A stretch of DNA of 64,000 nucleotides, taken from contig NZ_CP162102.1 in assembly GCF_042466665.1 (NCBI RefSeq), forward strand, positions 7,316,001 through 7,380,000, given 5' to 3'. A model generated the notes under the pieces. The model saw only the letters and a list, made by a program, of their open reading frames with translations, was not told where the DNA came from and made no database searches. Below, one piece after another: positions 35,627 through 44,146 of this stretch. Origin of the DNA: Peterkaempfera podocarpi. Lineage in GTDB: Bacteria > Actinomycetota > Actinomycetes > Streptomycetales > Streptomycetaceae. The translations under genes and the position numbers were made by a program. Numbering within the stretch: position 1 is the stretch's first letter; the number at the start of each line of letters is the position of its first letter.

Positions 35627-36277
35627 TCAGTCCGCCAGGATCACAACGTCCAGGGTGCGGGGGCCATGGACGCCTTCGACGCGGTCGAGCTCGATGTCGC
35701 TGGTCGCCGACGGCCCGGAGATCCAGGTCTGCGGACGGCCTGGATCCAGGCGGGCGAGGGCCTGGGGGACGGAGTCGACGATCTGGTCGGGGGCGCGGAC
35801 CACGCAGATGTGGTGGTCCGGGACCAGGGTGATCCGGCGGCGGCCCTGGCCTGCGGTGCCGTCCAGCACGACGGTCCCGGTTTCGGCGATCGCCAGGGCA
35901 CAGGCGGTGAGCACGCTGTCCACGGCGTCGAGCTCCGGCGCCGTCTGCCCGGTCCGGTCGGGGACCCGTTCGACGGCCGGGTCCAGGCAGGTCAGCCAGT
36001 GGTCGGGCAGCCCGTCCGGCAGCAGCACGGAGCGGGCGCCCCGGTCGGCCAGCAGACGGCCGAGGAGGGCGGGCAGCCCGGCGGCGCTGCTGCGGTGGAC
36101 ATGGGCGCGGTAGTCGGCGAGGTTCTCGGCGAGCAGGTCGGTGCGCTCGCCCGCGGTGCGGGTGCCATGGGCCGGCAGATAGTCCCGGGCCACCGGGTGG
36201 TCCTCGGGCCGCTCGTCGGCCGGGACGTCGGCCAGCGCCCGGCGGATGCGGGCGAGTACCTGGTCGCGGGCGTTCAA
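35627..36277 (-). CDS. lutC: LutC/YkgG-family lactate utilisation protein
   Basis: A 216-residue DUF162-type subunit of the LutABC L-lactate oxidation system. Visible features are ARDQVLARIRRALADVPADE at the N-terminus, the conserved ALAIAETGTVVLDG and a C-terminal SATSDIELDRVEGVHGPRTL. TTG 36277 is taken as start: it overlaps the LutB stop (TTGA) and GGGGAGG lies 5 nt upstream; the ATG/GTG alternatives further upstream lie inside lutB. Last gene of lutABC. Confidence 0.87.
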   Translation of the reverse strand: MNARDQVLARIRRALADVPADERPEDHPVARDYLPAHGTRTAGERTDLLAENLADYRAHVHRSSAAGLPALLGRLLADRGARSVLLPDGLPDHWLTCLDPAVERVPDRTGQTAPELDAVDSVLTACALAIAETGTVVLDGTAGQGRRRITLVPDHHICVVRAPDQIVDSVPQALARLDPGRPQTWISGPSATSDIELDRVEGVHGPRTLDVVILAD

Positions 36278-37725
36278 CGGTCCTCCCCGGCGCCGCGGGA
36301 GTGCTCCCACCAGTCGCGGAAGGGCTCCGGTGGCAGAGCGGGCAGGTCTCGGGTGTCGGTCCAGGCACGGCCGGGGCCGGGCAGCCGCCCGGGGTGCAGC
36401 CGGCGGGTCCGGGAGGCGGCGCGTTCGGCCAGGCGCAGCGCCCGCGGGTGGTCCAGGACCCAGCGGGCGGCGTGCATCGCGGCCCGTTCCAGCCGGTGGC
36501 CCGGGGCGGGCGGGGTGTCACCGCTGCCCTCCACCACCCGCTCCCGCAGGTGGACCAGGACCTCCGGAATGTCGATGGCGACCGGGCAGACCTGGTAGCA
36601 GGCGCCGCAGAGGCTGGAGGCATAGGGCAGGGAGGCCTCCAGTTCGCCCTGGATGCCGTGGAGTTGCGGGGTGAGGATGGCGCCGATGGGCCCGGGGTAG
36701 ACGGATCCGTAGGCGTGGCCGCCGGCCCTTTCGTAGACGGGGCAGACATTGAGGCAGGCGGAGCAGCGGATGCAGCGCAGTGCCTGGCGGCCGACGGTGT
36801 CGGCGAGGGTGTCGGTGCGGCCGTTGTCCAGCAGCACCAGATGGAAGGTCCGCGGCCCGTCCTCGTCGGTGGTGCCGGTCCAGGTGGAGGTGTACGGGTT
36901 CATCCGCTCGGCGGTCGAGGAGCGGGGCAGCAGCTGGAGGTAGACCTCCAGGTCCTGCCAGGTGGGGACGACCTTCTCGATGCCGACCACGGAGATCAGG
37001 GTCTCGGGGAGGGTGAGGCACATCCGGCCGTTGCCCTCGGACTCCACGACGACCAGGGTGCCGGTCTCGGCGACCATGAAGTTGGCACCGGAGACGCCGA
37101 CCCTGGCACGCAGGAACTTCTCCCGCAGATGCAGCCGTGCGGCCTCGGCGAGCTGCGCGGGGGAGTCGGTGAGGTCCTCGGGCGCGGGACGGCCCCAACG
37201 GGCCATCGCGGTAAGGAAGATGTCGCGGATCTCGCTGCGGTTGCGGTGGATGGCGGGCACCAGGATGTGGGAGGGCCGGTCTTCGCCGAGCTGCACGATC
37301 AGCTCGGCCAGATCGGTCTCGTAGGCGGCGATCCCCGCCTGCTCCAGCGCCTCGTTGAGGCCGATCTCCTGAGTGGCCATCGACTTGACCTTGACCACTT
37401 CGCTCTCACCGGTGGCGCGCACCAGCTCGGTGACGATGCGGTTGGCCTGGTCCGCGTCGGCGGCCCAGTGGACGGTGCCGCCCGCCGCGGTGACGGCCTC
37501 CTCCAGCCGCAGCAGGTGGTGGTCCAGATGGCGCAGGGTGCGGTCCTTGATCTGCGCGCCCGCGGTGCGCAGCCGGTCCCAGTCGGAGAGTTCGGCGACG
37601 GCGCGGGCCCGCTTGTCCCGGATGGTGTGGGTGGCGTGCCGCAGATTGGCGCGCAGCCGAGGGTCGGCGGTGGCGGTGCGGGCGGCGTCGGGGAAGGCGG
37701 GCATGCCCAGCGGTACGGCGCTCAT
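36274..37725 (-). CDS. lutB: LutB iron-sulfur lactate utilisation protein
   Basis: A 483-residue subunit of the LutABC complex. A DUF162-like domain fills the first ~300 residues (GVSGANFMVAETGTLVVVES). Two 4Fe-4S ligand sets follow: CIRCSACLNVCPVYERAGG and SLCGACYQVCPVAIDIPEVL. The start ATG overlaps the LutA stop by four bases (ATGA), and its stop overlaps the TTG of lutC, so the three genes are translationally coupled. The complex feeds electrons from L-lactate to the respiratory chain. Confidence 0.9.
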   Translation of the reverse strand: MSAVPLGMPAFPDAARTATADPRLRANLRHATHTIRDKRARAVAELSDWDRLRTAGAQIKDRTLRHLDHHLLRLEEAVTAAGGTVHWAADADQANRIVTELVRATGESEVVKVKSMATQEIGLNEALEQAGIAAYETDLAELIVQLGEDRPSHILVPAIHRNRSEIRDIFLTAMARWGRPAPEDLTDSPAQLAEAARLHLREKFLRARVGVSGANFMVAETGTLVVVESEGNGRMCLTLPETLISVVGIEKVVPTWQDLEVYLQLLPRSSTAERMNPYTSTWTGTTDEDGPRTFHLVLLDNGRTDTLADTVGRQALRCIRCSACLNVCPVYERAGGHAYGSVYPGPIGAILTPQLHGIQGELEASLPYASSLCGACYQVCPVAIDIPEVLVHLRERVVEGSGDTPPAPGHRLERAAMHAARWVLDHPRALRLAERAASRTRRLHPGRLPGPGRAWTDTRDLPALPPEPFRDWWEHSRGAGEDR

Positions 37726-38513
37726 CGGGCGTCCGCCGGCTTGAGATGGTCGCCGGGCATGGGGTAGGGGTCCTCCTCGGTGCTGGCCAGGATCTCGGCG
37801 AGGTGCAGCGGGCGGACGCCGGATCCCTGGCGGGAGAGGGTGCCGCCGATGTGCATCAGGCAGGAGTTGTCGACGGTGCAGACCGCCCGGGCGCCGGTGG
37901 CGCGGACCGCGTCGGCCTTGTCCGTCCCCATCGCGGCGGAGACCGCGGCGTTCTTCACCGCGAAGGTGCCGCCGAAACCGCAGCACTCCTCGGCCCCGGG
38001 CAGCTCCCGCAGCTCCAGGCCGCGGACCGCGCGCAGCAGCCGCAGCGGACGGTCGCCCAGCCCCAGCATCCGCAGACCGTGGCAGGTGGGGTGGTAGGTG
38101 ACGGTGTGCGGGAAGTGGGCGCCGACGTCCTCCACGCCCAGCACATCGGTGAGGAACTCGGTGAGCTCGTACACCGTGGGCACCACCTCGGCGGCGGCCT
38201 GCGCCAGCACACCCCCGCGCCCCTCCGCGGCGGCCCGGGCACCGATCCGCGGATAGTTGTCGCGGACCATCGCCGCACAGGAGCCGGAGGGCGTGACCAC
38301 ATGGTCGTAGCCAGCGAACGCCGCGGCGAACCGCCGCACCAGAGGCTCCGTCTGGTGCCGGTAGCCGGTGTTGTACTGCGGCTGCCCGCAGCAGCTCTGC
38401 GCGGCGGGGAAGTCCACCGTCACCCCCAGCCGCTCCAGCAGCCGGACCACGGCGCGGCCGGTGCCCGGGTAGAGCGCGTCATTGACACAGGTGACGAAGA
38501 GGGCGACACGCAC
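37722..38513 (-). CDS. lutA: LutA, CCG-domain lactate utilisation protein
   Basis: A 263-residue protein with two cysteine-rich CCG domains, AAQSCCGQPQYNTGYRHQ and PGAEECCGFGGTFAVKN, that bind an iron-sulfur centre as in succinate dehydrogenase/heterodisulfide reductase subunits. GTG 38513 has AAGGGAG upstream. First gene of lutABC. No GntR-type LldR repressor lies beside it. The neighbouring rhamnose operon yields lactaldehyde, which its own dehydrogenase can turn into lactate for LutABC; that link is inference. Confidence 0.9.
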   Translation of the reverse strand: MRVALFVTCVNDALYPGTGRAVVRLLERLGVTVDFPAAQSCCGQPQYNTGYRHQTEPLVRRFAAAFAGYDHVVTPSGSCAAMVRDNYPRIGARAAAEGRGGVLAQAAAEVVPTVYELTEFLTDVLGVEDVGAHFPHTVTYHPTCHGLRMLGLGDRPLRLLRAVRGLELRELPGAEECCGFGGTFAVKNAAVSAAMGTDKADAVRATGARAVCTVDNSCLMHIGGTLSRQGSGVRPLHLAEILASTEEDPYPMPGDHLKPADAR

Positions 38514-38576
38514 GGGGGCTCCCTTGGATCGTGAGGGGCGGGATCAGCCTAGGGCTTGCCCGGGGGCGCCGCGCCG

Positions 38577-38633
38577 CAGGCCGGGCGGGAGGTGTCAGGC
38601 CGGGCGGGAGGTGTCAGGCCGGCCGGGAGGTGT
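38577..38633. repeat. 19-bp direct repeat, three tandem copies
   Basis: The unit CAGGCCGGGCGGGAGGTGT occurs three times without spacers (38577-38595, 38596-38614, 38615-38633; the third differs by one base). It abuts the rhaB stop codon and lies upstream of lutA. It could be replication slippage or a binding array. Confidence 0.8.
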
Positions 38634-40134
38634 CAGAACGGGCCGAGGCGGGCGGCGGCGGCGTCCCAGGGGCGTGGGTCGCCGTCGGGGGTGTAGTGGC
38701 GCAGCTGCTGGGTGGCGGCCACCAGCCGGCGCATGTCGGGGAGGTCGCCCACCAGGCCCTGGGCGCGTGCCTGGACCAGGACGTTGCCCAGCGCGGTGGC
38801 CTCCGTGGGGCCCGCGGTCACCGGCAGCCCGGTGGCGTCGGCGGTGAGCCGGCACAGCAGGTCGTTGCGGCTGCCTCCGCCGACCAGGTGCACATGGGTG
38901 ATGTCACGGCCCGCCAGCTCGGCGGCCTGGCGCAGGGTACGGCGGTGCGCGAGGGCCAGGCTCTCCAGGATGCAGCGCACCGTCGCGCCCACGTCCCGGG
39001 GTGCCTGCTGCCCGGTACGGGCACAGAACGCGGCGATCGCCCCCGGCATGTCGGCCGGGGCCAGGAACACCGGGTCGTCCGGGTCCAGCACGGCCGTGAA
39101 CGGCTGCGCCTGCGCGGCCGCGCCGAGCAGCGACGCCAGGTCGGTCGGCAGCCCGCGGGCGGCCCATGCCCGGCGGCACTCCTCCAGCAGCCACATGCCC
39201 ATGATGTTGCGCAGATAGCGGACGGTGCCGTCGATTCCGCGCTCATTGGTGAAGTTGGCCGCCCGGGACGCCTCGGAGAGCACGGGGGCGTCCAGTTCCA
39301 GACCGGCCAGCGACCAGGTGCCGCAGGAGATGTAGGCGGAACCGGGGCGGGTCACGGGGACCGCCACCACGGCGGACGCGGTGTCGTGGGACGCCACGGC
39401 GGTGACCGGGGTGTCCGCCGGCAGGCCGGTGCAGTCGGCGATGTGCGGCAGCAGGGTGCCGGCCGCGGCGCCGGGTTCGCGCAGTGGCGGCAGCAGGGTG
39501 TGGTCCAGACCGGTCAGCCGGGCGAGCTCCCTGGACCAGGTGCCGGTGCGGGCGTCGAGGAGGCCGGTGGTGGAGGCGTTGGTGATCTCGGCGCCGATGC
39601 TGCCGGTGAGCCAGTGGGTGAGCAGGTCGGGGATCAGCAGCATGGTGCGGGCGGCGGCGAGCTGTGCGGTGCCGCGGGCGGCGGCCAGCTGGAAGACGCT
39701 GTTGAACGGCAGATGCTGCAGGCCGGTGACCGCATAGAGCTCCGCTGCCCCGACCAGGTCGCGGATCTGCCCGGCGCTCTCCGCGGTGCGGGTGTCCCGG
39801 TAGTGGTGGGGGATGCCGAGCAGAGCGCCGTCGGCGTCGAGCAGCCCGTAGTCGACCGCCCAGGTGTCGATGCCCACGGATGCCACCCCGCCGGTGCGGG
39901 CCGCCAGGGACAGGCCGTCCAGCACGCCCTGGAAGAGGCCCGGCAGGTTCCAGTGCAGCCCGGTGGGCAGGCGCAGCGGGATGTTGGGGAAGCGGTGCAG
40001 CTCCGTCAGGTCCAGACGGCCGGGCCCGACCCTGCCGATCACCACCCGGCCGCTGGTCGCGCCGAGGTCGGCCGCCGCGAAGGCGGACGAGGAGGCGCGG
40101 GGGAGGCGGTGGAGGACGGGGCCGGTGTGGTCAC
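38633..40134 (-). CDS. rhaB: Rhamnulokinase, frameshifted near its N-terminus
   Basis: FGGY-type kinase phosphorylating L-rhamnulose. It shows FAAADLGATSGRVVIGRVGP (phosphate loop), SVGIDTWAVDYGLLDADG, YISCGTWSLAGLELD and HVHLVGGGSRNDLLCRLTAD. The only start with a ribosome site (AAGGAAG, GTG 40134) begins TTPAPSSTASP in a frame one base off. Adding one C to the C5 run (plus-strand G5 at 40099-40103) joins it as STASPRASSSAFAAADLGAT. A one-base loss is therefore likely, giving a true protein of about 500 residues. Third gene of the rhamnose operon. Confidence 0.85.
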
Positions 40135-40268
40135 GGTGGCTTCCTTGGGAGGGGACGGGGATCGGAGCGGGGCGGCCGCCGGCCCGGGCGGTGGTGCGCA
40201 GCCGGGTACGGCGACGGCGCCCGGTGGCTCCCCGGCGCGGCGCGCGGGGAGCCACCGGCGGCCGCACG

Positions 40269-42314
40269 TCAGCGCAGGAAGGCCGCGGCCACGCCCGCGT
40301 CGACCGGGATGTGGAGCCCGGTGGTGTGGCTCAGGTCCCCGCCGGTGAGGGCGAAGACGGCGTTGGCCACATGCTCGGGGAGGACCTCCTGCTTGAGCAG
40401 GGTGCGCTGGGCGTAGAACGCGCCCAGTTCGGACTCCTCGACCCCGTAGACAGCGGCCCGCTGAGCCCCCCAGCCGCCCGCGAAGATGCCGGAGCCTCGG
40501 ACGACCCCGTCCGGGTTGATGCCGTTGACACGGATGCCGTGTCCGCCGAGCTCGGCCGCCAGCAGCCGCACCTGGTGGGCCTGGTCCGCCTTGGTGGCGC
40601 CGTAGGCGATGTTGTTGGGCCCGGCGAAGACGCCGTTCTTGGAGGCGATGTACACGATGTCGCCGCCCATGCCCTGCTCGGTCATCACCCGGGCTGCCTC
40701 CCGGGAGACCAGGAAGGAGCCGCGGGCCATGATGCCGTGCTGCAGGTCCCAGTCCCTGGCGGTGGTCTCCAGCAGCGGCTTGGAGATGGAGATGCCGGCG
40801 TTGTTGACCACCAGGTCCACCCCGCCGAAGGCCAGCACCGCCGCGGCGAAGGCCGCGGCGATCTGCTCCTCGGAGGTGACGTCGACCGCCACCGCGACCG
40901 CCCGGTCGGGGCCGCCCAGCTCCTCGGCGACGACGCCCGCGCGCTCCGCGTCGAGGTCGGCGACCACCACGCAGGCGCCCTCCGCGACGAGCCGGTGCGC
41001 GATGGCCCTGCCGATCCCGGAGCCGGCGCCGGTCACCAGGGCGACCCGGGTCGCCAGCGGCTTGGGCTGCGGCATCCGCCGCAGCTTGGCCTCCTCCAGC
41101 TCCCAGTACTCGATCCGGAACTTCTCCGATTCCTCGATCGGCCGGTAGGAGGAGACGGCCTCGGCACCGCGCATCACATTGACCGCGTTGATGTAGAACT
41201 CGCCGGCGACGCGGGCGGTCTGCTTGTCCCTGCCGTAGCTGAACATCCCGACCCCCGGGATGAGCACGATCGCCGGGTCGGCGCCGCGCATGGCGGGGGA
41301 GTCGGGGGTGGCGTGCCGCCCGTAGTAGGCGGCGTACTCGGCCCGGTACTCCTGGTGGAGCTCCCTCAGACGGGCGGCCGCCTCCTCCAGCGGCACGGTG
41401 GGCGGGAGGTCCAGGACCAGCGGGCGCACCTTGGTGCGCAGGAAGTGGTCGGGGCAGGAGGTGCCCAGTGCGGCCAGGCGCGGGTGCTCGGCCCTGGCCA
41501 GGAAGTCCAGGACCACCGGGTCGTCGCTGAAGTGGCCCACCTGGGGGCGGTCCTGCGAGGCCAGGCCGCGCAGCAGCGGGGCGAGGGCGGCGGCGCGTTC
41601 GCGGCGCAGCGCGGCCGGGAGCGCGCCGTACCCGTCCAGCGGCGGGCCGAAGGGCTCGGCCCGGCCGCGCCGTCGGAGGTACTCCTCGGCGGTGCGGATG
41701 ATGCTCAGGGAGTTCTCCTCGCACTCCTGCGAGGTGCTGCCCCAGGCGGTGATGCCGTGGCCGCCCAGGATGCAGCCGACGGCCCGGGGGTTGGCCCGCT
41801 TGACCGCGGCGATGTCCAGTCCGAGCTGGAAGCCCGGGCGGCGCCAGGGCACCCACACCACCGTGTCCCCGAAGCACTCCTTGGTCAGTGCCTCGCCGTC
41901 GGCCGCGCAGGCCAGTGCGATACCGGAGTCCGGGTGCAGATGGTCCACATGCGGGGCGTCGACCAGGCCGTGCATGGCGGTGTCGATGGAGGGGGCCGCG
42001 CCGCCCCTGCCGTGCAGGCAGTAGTCGAATGCGGCGACCATCTCGTCCTCGCGGTCCACGCCGGGGTAGACCCCGGCAAGGGCGCGGAGCCGGTCCAGGC
42101 GCAGCACCGCGAGCCCCGCCCCGGTGAGCGTGCCCAGATCGCCGCCGGAGCCCTTGACCCACATCAGCTCGGTGCCGGTGCCGGTGACCGGGTCGACGGC
42201 GGTGCCCTTGGCGGAGGTGTTGCCGCCCGCGTAGTTGGTGTTGCGGGGGTCGGAGCCGAGCCGGTTGGAGCGCTCCAGCAGCGCGTCGACCTCGGGCTGG
42301 GGGACGGAAGTCAT
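40269..42314 (-). CDS. rhaEW: Bifunctional rhamnulose-1-phosphate aldolase/lactaldehyde dehydrogenase
   Basis: A 681-residue fusion. The N-terminal class II aldolase domain (about 1-390) has the zinc-binding APHVDHLHPDSGIALA and CILGGHGITAWG. The C-terminal short-chain dehydrogenase (about 425-681) has VALVTGAGSGIGRAIAHRLV, VDLVVNNAGIS and the YGATK catalytic motif. It cleaves rhamnulose-1-phosphate to dihydroxyacetone phosphate and L-lactaldehyde, then oxidises the lactaldehyde to lactate. ATG 42314 has AAGGACG upstream. It lies between rhaI and rhaB on the same strand. Confidence 0.92.
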   Translation of the reverse strand: MTSVPQPEVDALLERSNRLGSDPRNTNYAGGNTSAKGTAVDPVTGTGTELMWVKGSGGDLGTLTGAGLAVLRLDRLRALAGVYPGVDREDEMVAAFDYCLHGRGGAAPSIDTAMHGLVDAPHVDHLHPDSGIALACAADGEALTKECFGDTVVWVPWRRPGFQLGLDIAAVKRANPRAVGCILGGHGITAWGSTSQECEENSLSIIRTAEEYLRRRGRAEPFGPPLDGYGALPAALRRERAAALAPLLRGLASQDRPQVGHFSDDPVVLDFLARAEHPRLAALGTSCPDHFLRTKVRPLVLDLPPTVPLEEAAARLRELHQEYRAEYAAYYGRHATPDSPAMRGADPAIVLIPGVGMFSYGRDKQTARVAGEFYINAVNVMRGAEAVSSYRPIEESEKFRIEYWELEEAKLRRMPQPKPLATRVALVTGAGSGIGRAIAHRLVAEGACVVVADLDAERAGVVAEELGGPDRAVAVAVDVTSEEQIAAAFAAAVLAFGGVDLVVNNAGISISKPLLETTARDWDLQHGIMARGSFLVSREAARVMTEQGMGGDIVYIASKNGVFAGPNNIAYGATKADQAHQVRLLAAELGGHGIRVNGINPDGVVRGSGIFAGGWGAQRAAVYGVEESELGAFYAQRTLLKQEVLPEHVANAVFALTGGDLSHTTGLHIPVDAGVAAAFLR

Positions 42315-42427
42315 GGGGACGTCCTTCGCGGTTCTCGGGGGAGGGATGGCTGCGAGGGGTTCGGACGGGGCGGGGCAGCCCGGGAGGGGGCCGGGCCGGG
42401 ATCCGGCGCGGGCTGCCGCCCCAGGGC

Positions 42428-43594
42428 TCAGGCGCCCCAGCCGGCCTGGGTGCCGCCGACCCGCTCGGCGGCGATCCGCTCCTGCCAGCCCGAGGCCCGG
42501 TGGGCGGCGACCGGATCGGGGTCGATGCCGAGCTCCTCGCGCACCTCGCGCAGCAGGGGCCGGACATCGGTGTTGAAGGCGTCCATGAGCACCGCGTTGG
42601 CCTCCAGCACATCACCGGAGCGCTGGGCCGAGGCCAGTGCCTGGGCGTCGATCAGCAAAGCCTTGGCGGTGGCTTCCTGGACGTTCATCACCGAGCGGAT
42701 GATCGCGGGGATCTTGGCCTCGATGTTGTGGCACTGGTCGAGCATGAAGGCCACACCGGCCTCCGGTGCCAGGCCGCCGTTCTTGGCCACCTCGTGCATG
42801 ATCCGGAACAGCTGGAAGGGGTCGGCCGCGCCCACCATCAGGTCGTCGTCGGCGTAGAAGCGGGAGTTGAAGTCGAAGCCGCCCAGCTTCTGCTCGCGGA
42901 GCAGGAAGGCGACGATGAACTCGATGTTGGTGCCGGGGGCGTGGTGCCCGGTGTCCACCACGACCTGGGCCTTGTCGCCCAGCCTGAGGCAGTGGGCGTA
43001 GGCGGTGCCCCAGTCGGGCACGTCGGTGGTGTAGAAGGCGGGCTCGAAGAGCTTGTACTCCAGCAGCATCCGCTGTCCCTCGCCGAGCCGCCCGTACACC
43101 TCGGCCAGCGCCTCGGCCAGACGGTCCTGGCGGGCGACGACATCGTCCTGCCCGGGGTAGTTGGTGCCGTCGGAGAACCACAGCTTGAGGTCGCGCGAGC
43201 CGGTGGCGTCCATGATGTCGACGCACTCCAGCAGGTGGGCGACCGCCTTGCGGCGCACCCGAGGGTCGGGGTTGGTCACCGAGCCCAGCTTGTAGTCGTC
43301 GTCCTGGAAGACGTTGGAGTTGATGGCCCCCAGCCGCAGGCCCCGCTCCTCGGCGTACCGTGCCAGGGCCGCGTAGTCGTCGACCCGGTCCCAGGGGATG
43401 TGCAGCGCGACTACGGGGGCCGCACCGGTGGCGGCGTGCACGCGGGCCGCGTCGTCGAGCTTCTCGTAGGGGTCGCGCGGCACCCCGGCCTGAGTGAACA
43501 CCTTGAACCTGGTGCCCGAGTTGCCGTAGGCCCACGACGGGGTCTCGATCTGCTGGGACTTCAGCGCCGCCTTCACGGCAGACAGGTCAGACAT
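42428..43594 (-). CDS. rhaI: L-rhamnose isomerase
   Basis: A 388-residue TIM-barrel isomerase of the RhaI type converting L-rhamnose to L-rhamnulose. Metal and active-site segments are visible: HIPWDRVDDYAALARYAEER, LKLWFSDGTNYPGQDD, LLEYKLFEPAFYTTDVPDWG, VVVDTGHHAPGTNIEFI and GGFDFNSRFYADDDLMVGA. ATG 43594 follows AGAGGA. It is the first gene of the minus-strand rhamnose operon, and a LacI-type operator lies 43 bp upstream. Confidence 0.92.
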   Translation of the reverse strand: MSDLSAVKAALKSQQIETPSWAYGNSGTRFKVFTQAGVPRDPYEKLDDAARVHAATGAAPVVALHIPWDRVDDYAALARYAEERGLRLGAINSNVFQDDDYKLGSVTNPDPRVRRKAVAHLLECVDIMDATGSRDLKLWFSDGTNYPGQDDVVARQDRLAEALAEVYGRLGEGQRMLLEYKLFEPAFYTTDVPDWGTAYAHCLRLGDKAQVVVDTGHHAPGTNIEFIVAFLLREQKLGGFDFNSRFYADDDLMVGAADPFQLFRIMHEVAKNGGLAPEAGVAFMLDQCHNIEAKIPAIIRSVMNVQEATAKALLIDAQALASAQRSGDVLEANAVLMDAFNTDVRPLLREVREELGIDPDPVAAHRASGWQERIAAERVGGTQAGWGA

Positions 43595-43636
43595 CGCGGT
43601 CCTCTGCGTGAATCGATGAGGTGAACCTAGAGGCTA

Positions 43637-43648
43637 TGAATCGTTTCA
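43637..43648. promoter_or_regulatory. LacI-type operator 1 (rhaI promoter)
   Basis: TGAATCGTTTCA, the reverse complement of TGAAACGATTCA, a LacI-family consensus. Located 43 bp before the rhaI start codon, so well placed for repression. Confidence 0.7.
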
Positions 43649-43703
43649 TTTGTGCCGAGAGATTAACCGGGGTGAGTGACCTCTGTCAACGATCCCGGTG
43701 CGG

Positions 43704-43717
43704 CTGAAAAGTTTCAG
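43704..43717. promoter_or_regulatory. LacI-type operator 2
   Basis: CTGAAA-AG-TTTCAG, perfect six-base arms, 110 bp upstream of rhaI. It matches the TGAAA...TTTCA pattern shared by the other four sites. Confidence 0.6.
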
Positions 43718-43972
43718 TCGCGGAGTGGTTCGGGGTGCAGTCCCGGGTTCTCGGGCAGGGGGTGCCGCCCGGGTCGCGGGGCGGCTCCGGGGGTGGGTGG
43801 CCCCGGTCTCCTCGGGCGTTCCGGGCGGCGTCCCGGAGGTCCGGAACGAGCGGATGCGGAGGCGCTGCCATCGGCCGGTGCCACTGCGATGGGAGGTGCA
43901 GTTCGGGGCAGAACGGTCATTCCATGGTCCATCCTTGAGCCAAGGTTGCCCCGCCGAGGCGGCGCGATACTT

Positions 43973-43984
43973 TGAAACGACTCA
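43973..43984. promoter_or_regulatory. LacI-type operator 3
   Basis: TGAAACGACTCA, one mismatch from TGAAACGATTCA, in the rhaI/LacI-gene divergent region. Confidence 0.5.
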
Positions 43985-44104
43985 TTCCCCGGAACGTAAT
44001 GGGCGTAGCGTCCTTCGCACAACCCCCGCCGTCCGCGGCCCCGGCCCCGCAGCGGTGCAGGCGTCCTCCGTCAGGGGGTTCAACGCCCTGGCGACCCCTA
44101 TGAT

Positions 44105-44116
44105 TGAACAGTTTCA
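44105..44116. promoter_or_regulatory. LacI-type operator 4 (autoregulatory)
   Basis: TGAACAGTTTCA, 30 bp before the start codon of the LacI-family gene, suggesting self-repression. Confidence 0.6.
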
Positions 44117-44146
44117 GTGCATGGCCGGCGGAGCGGTGGGAGCACG

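Noticed and set aside
38577..38633. CRISPR array
   Set aside because: Only three 19-bp units without spacers and no cas genes nearby.
39864..42857. A 997-codon open frame antisense to the rhamnose operon
   Set aside because: The opposite strand encodes clear rhaB, rhaEW and rhaI. The long frame arises only from absence of A+T-rich stop codons.
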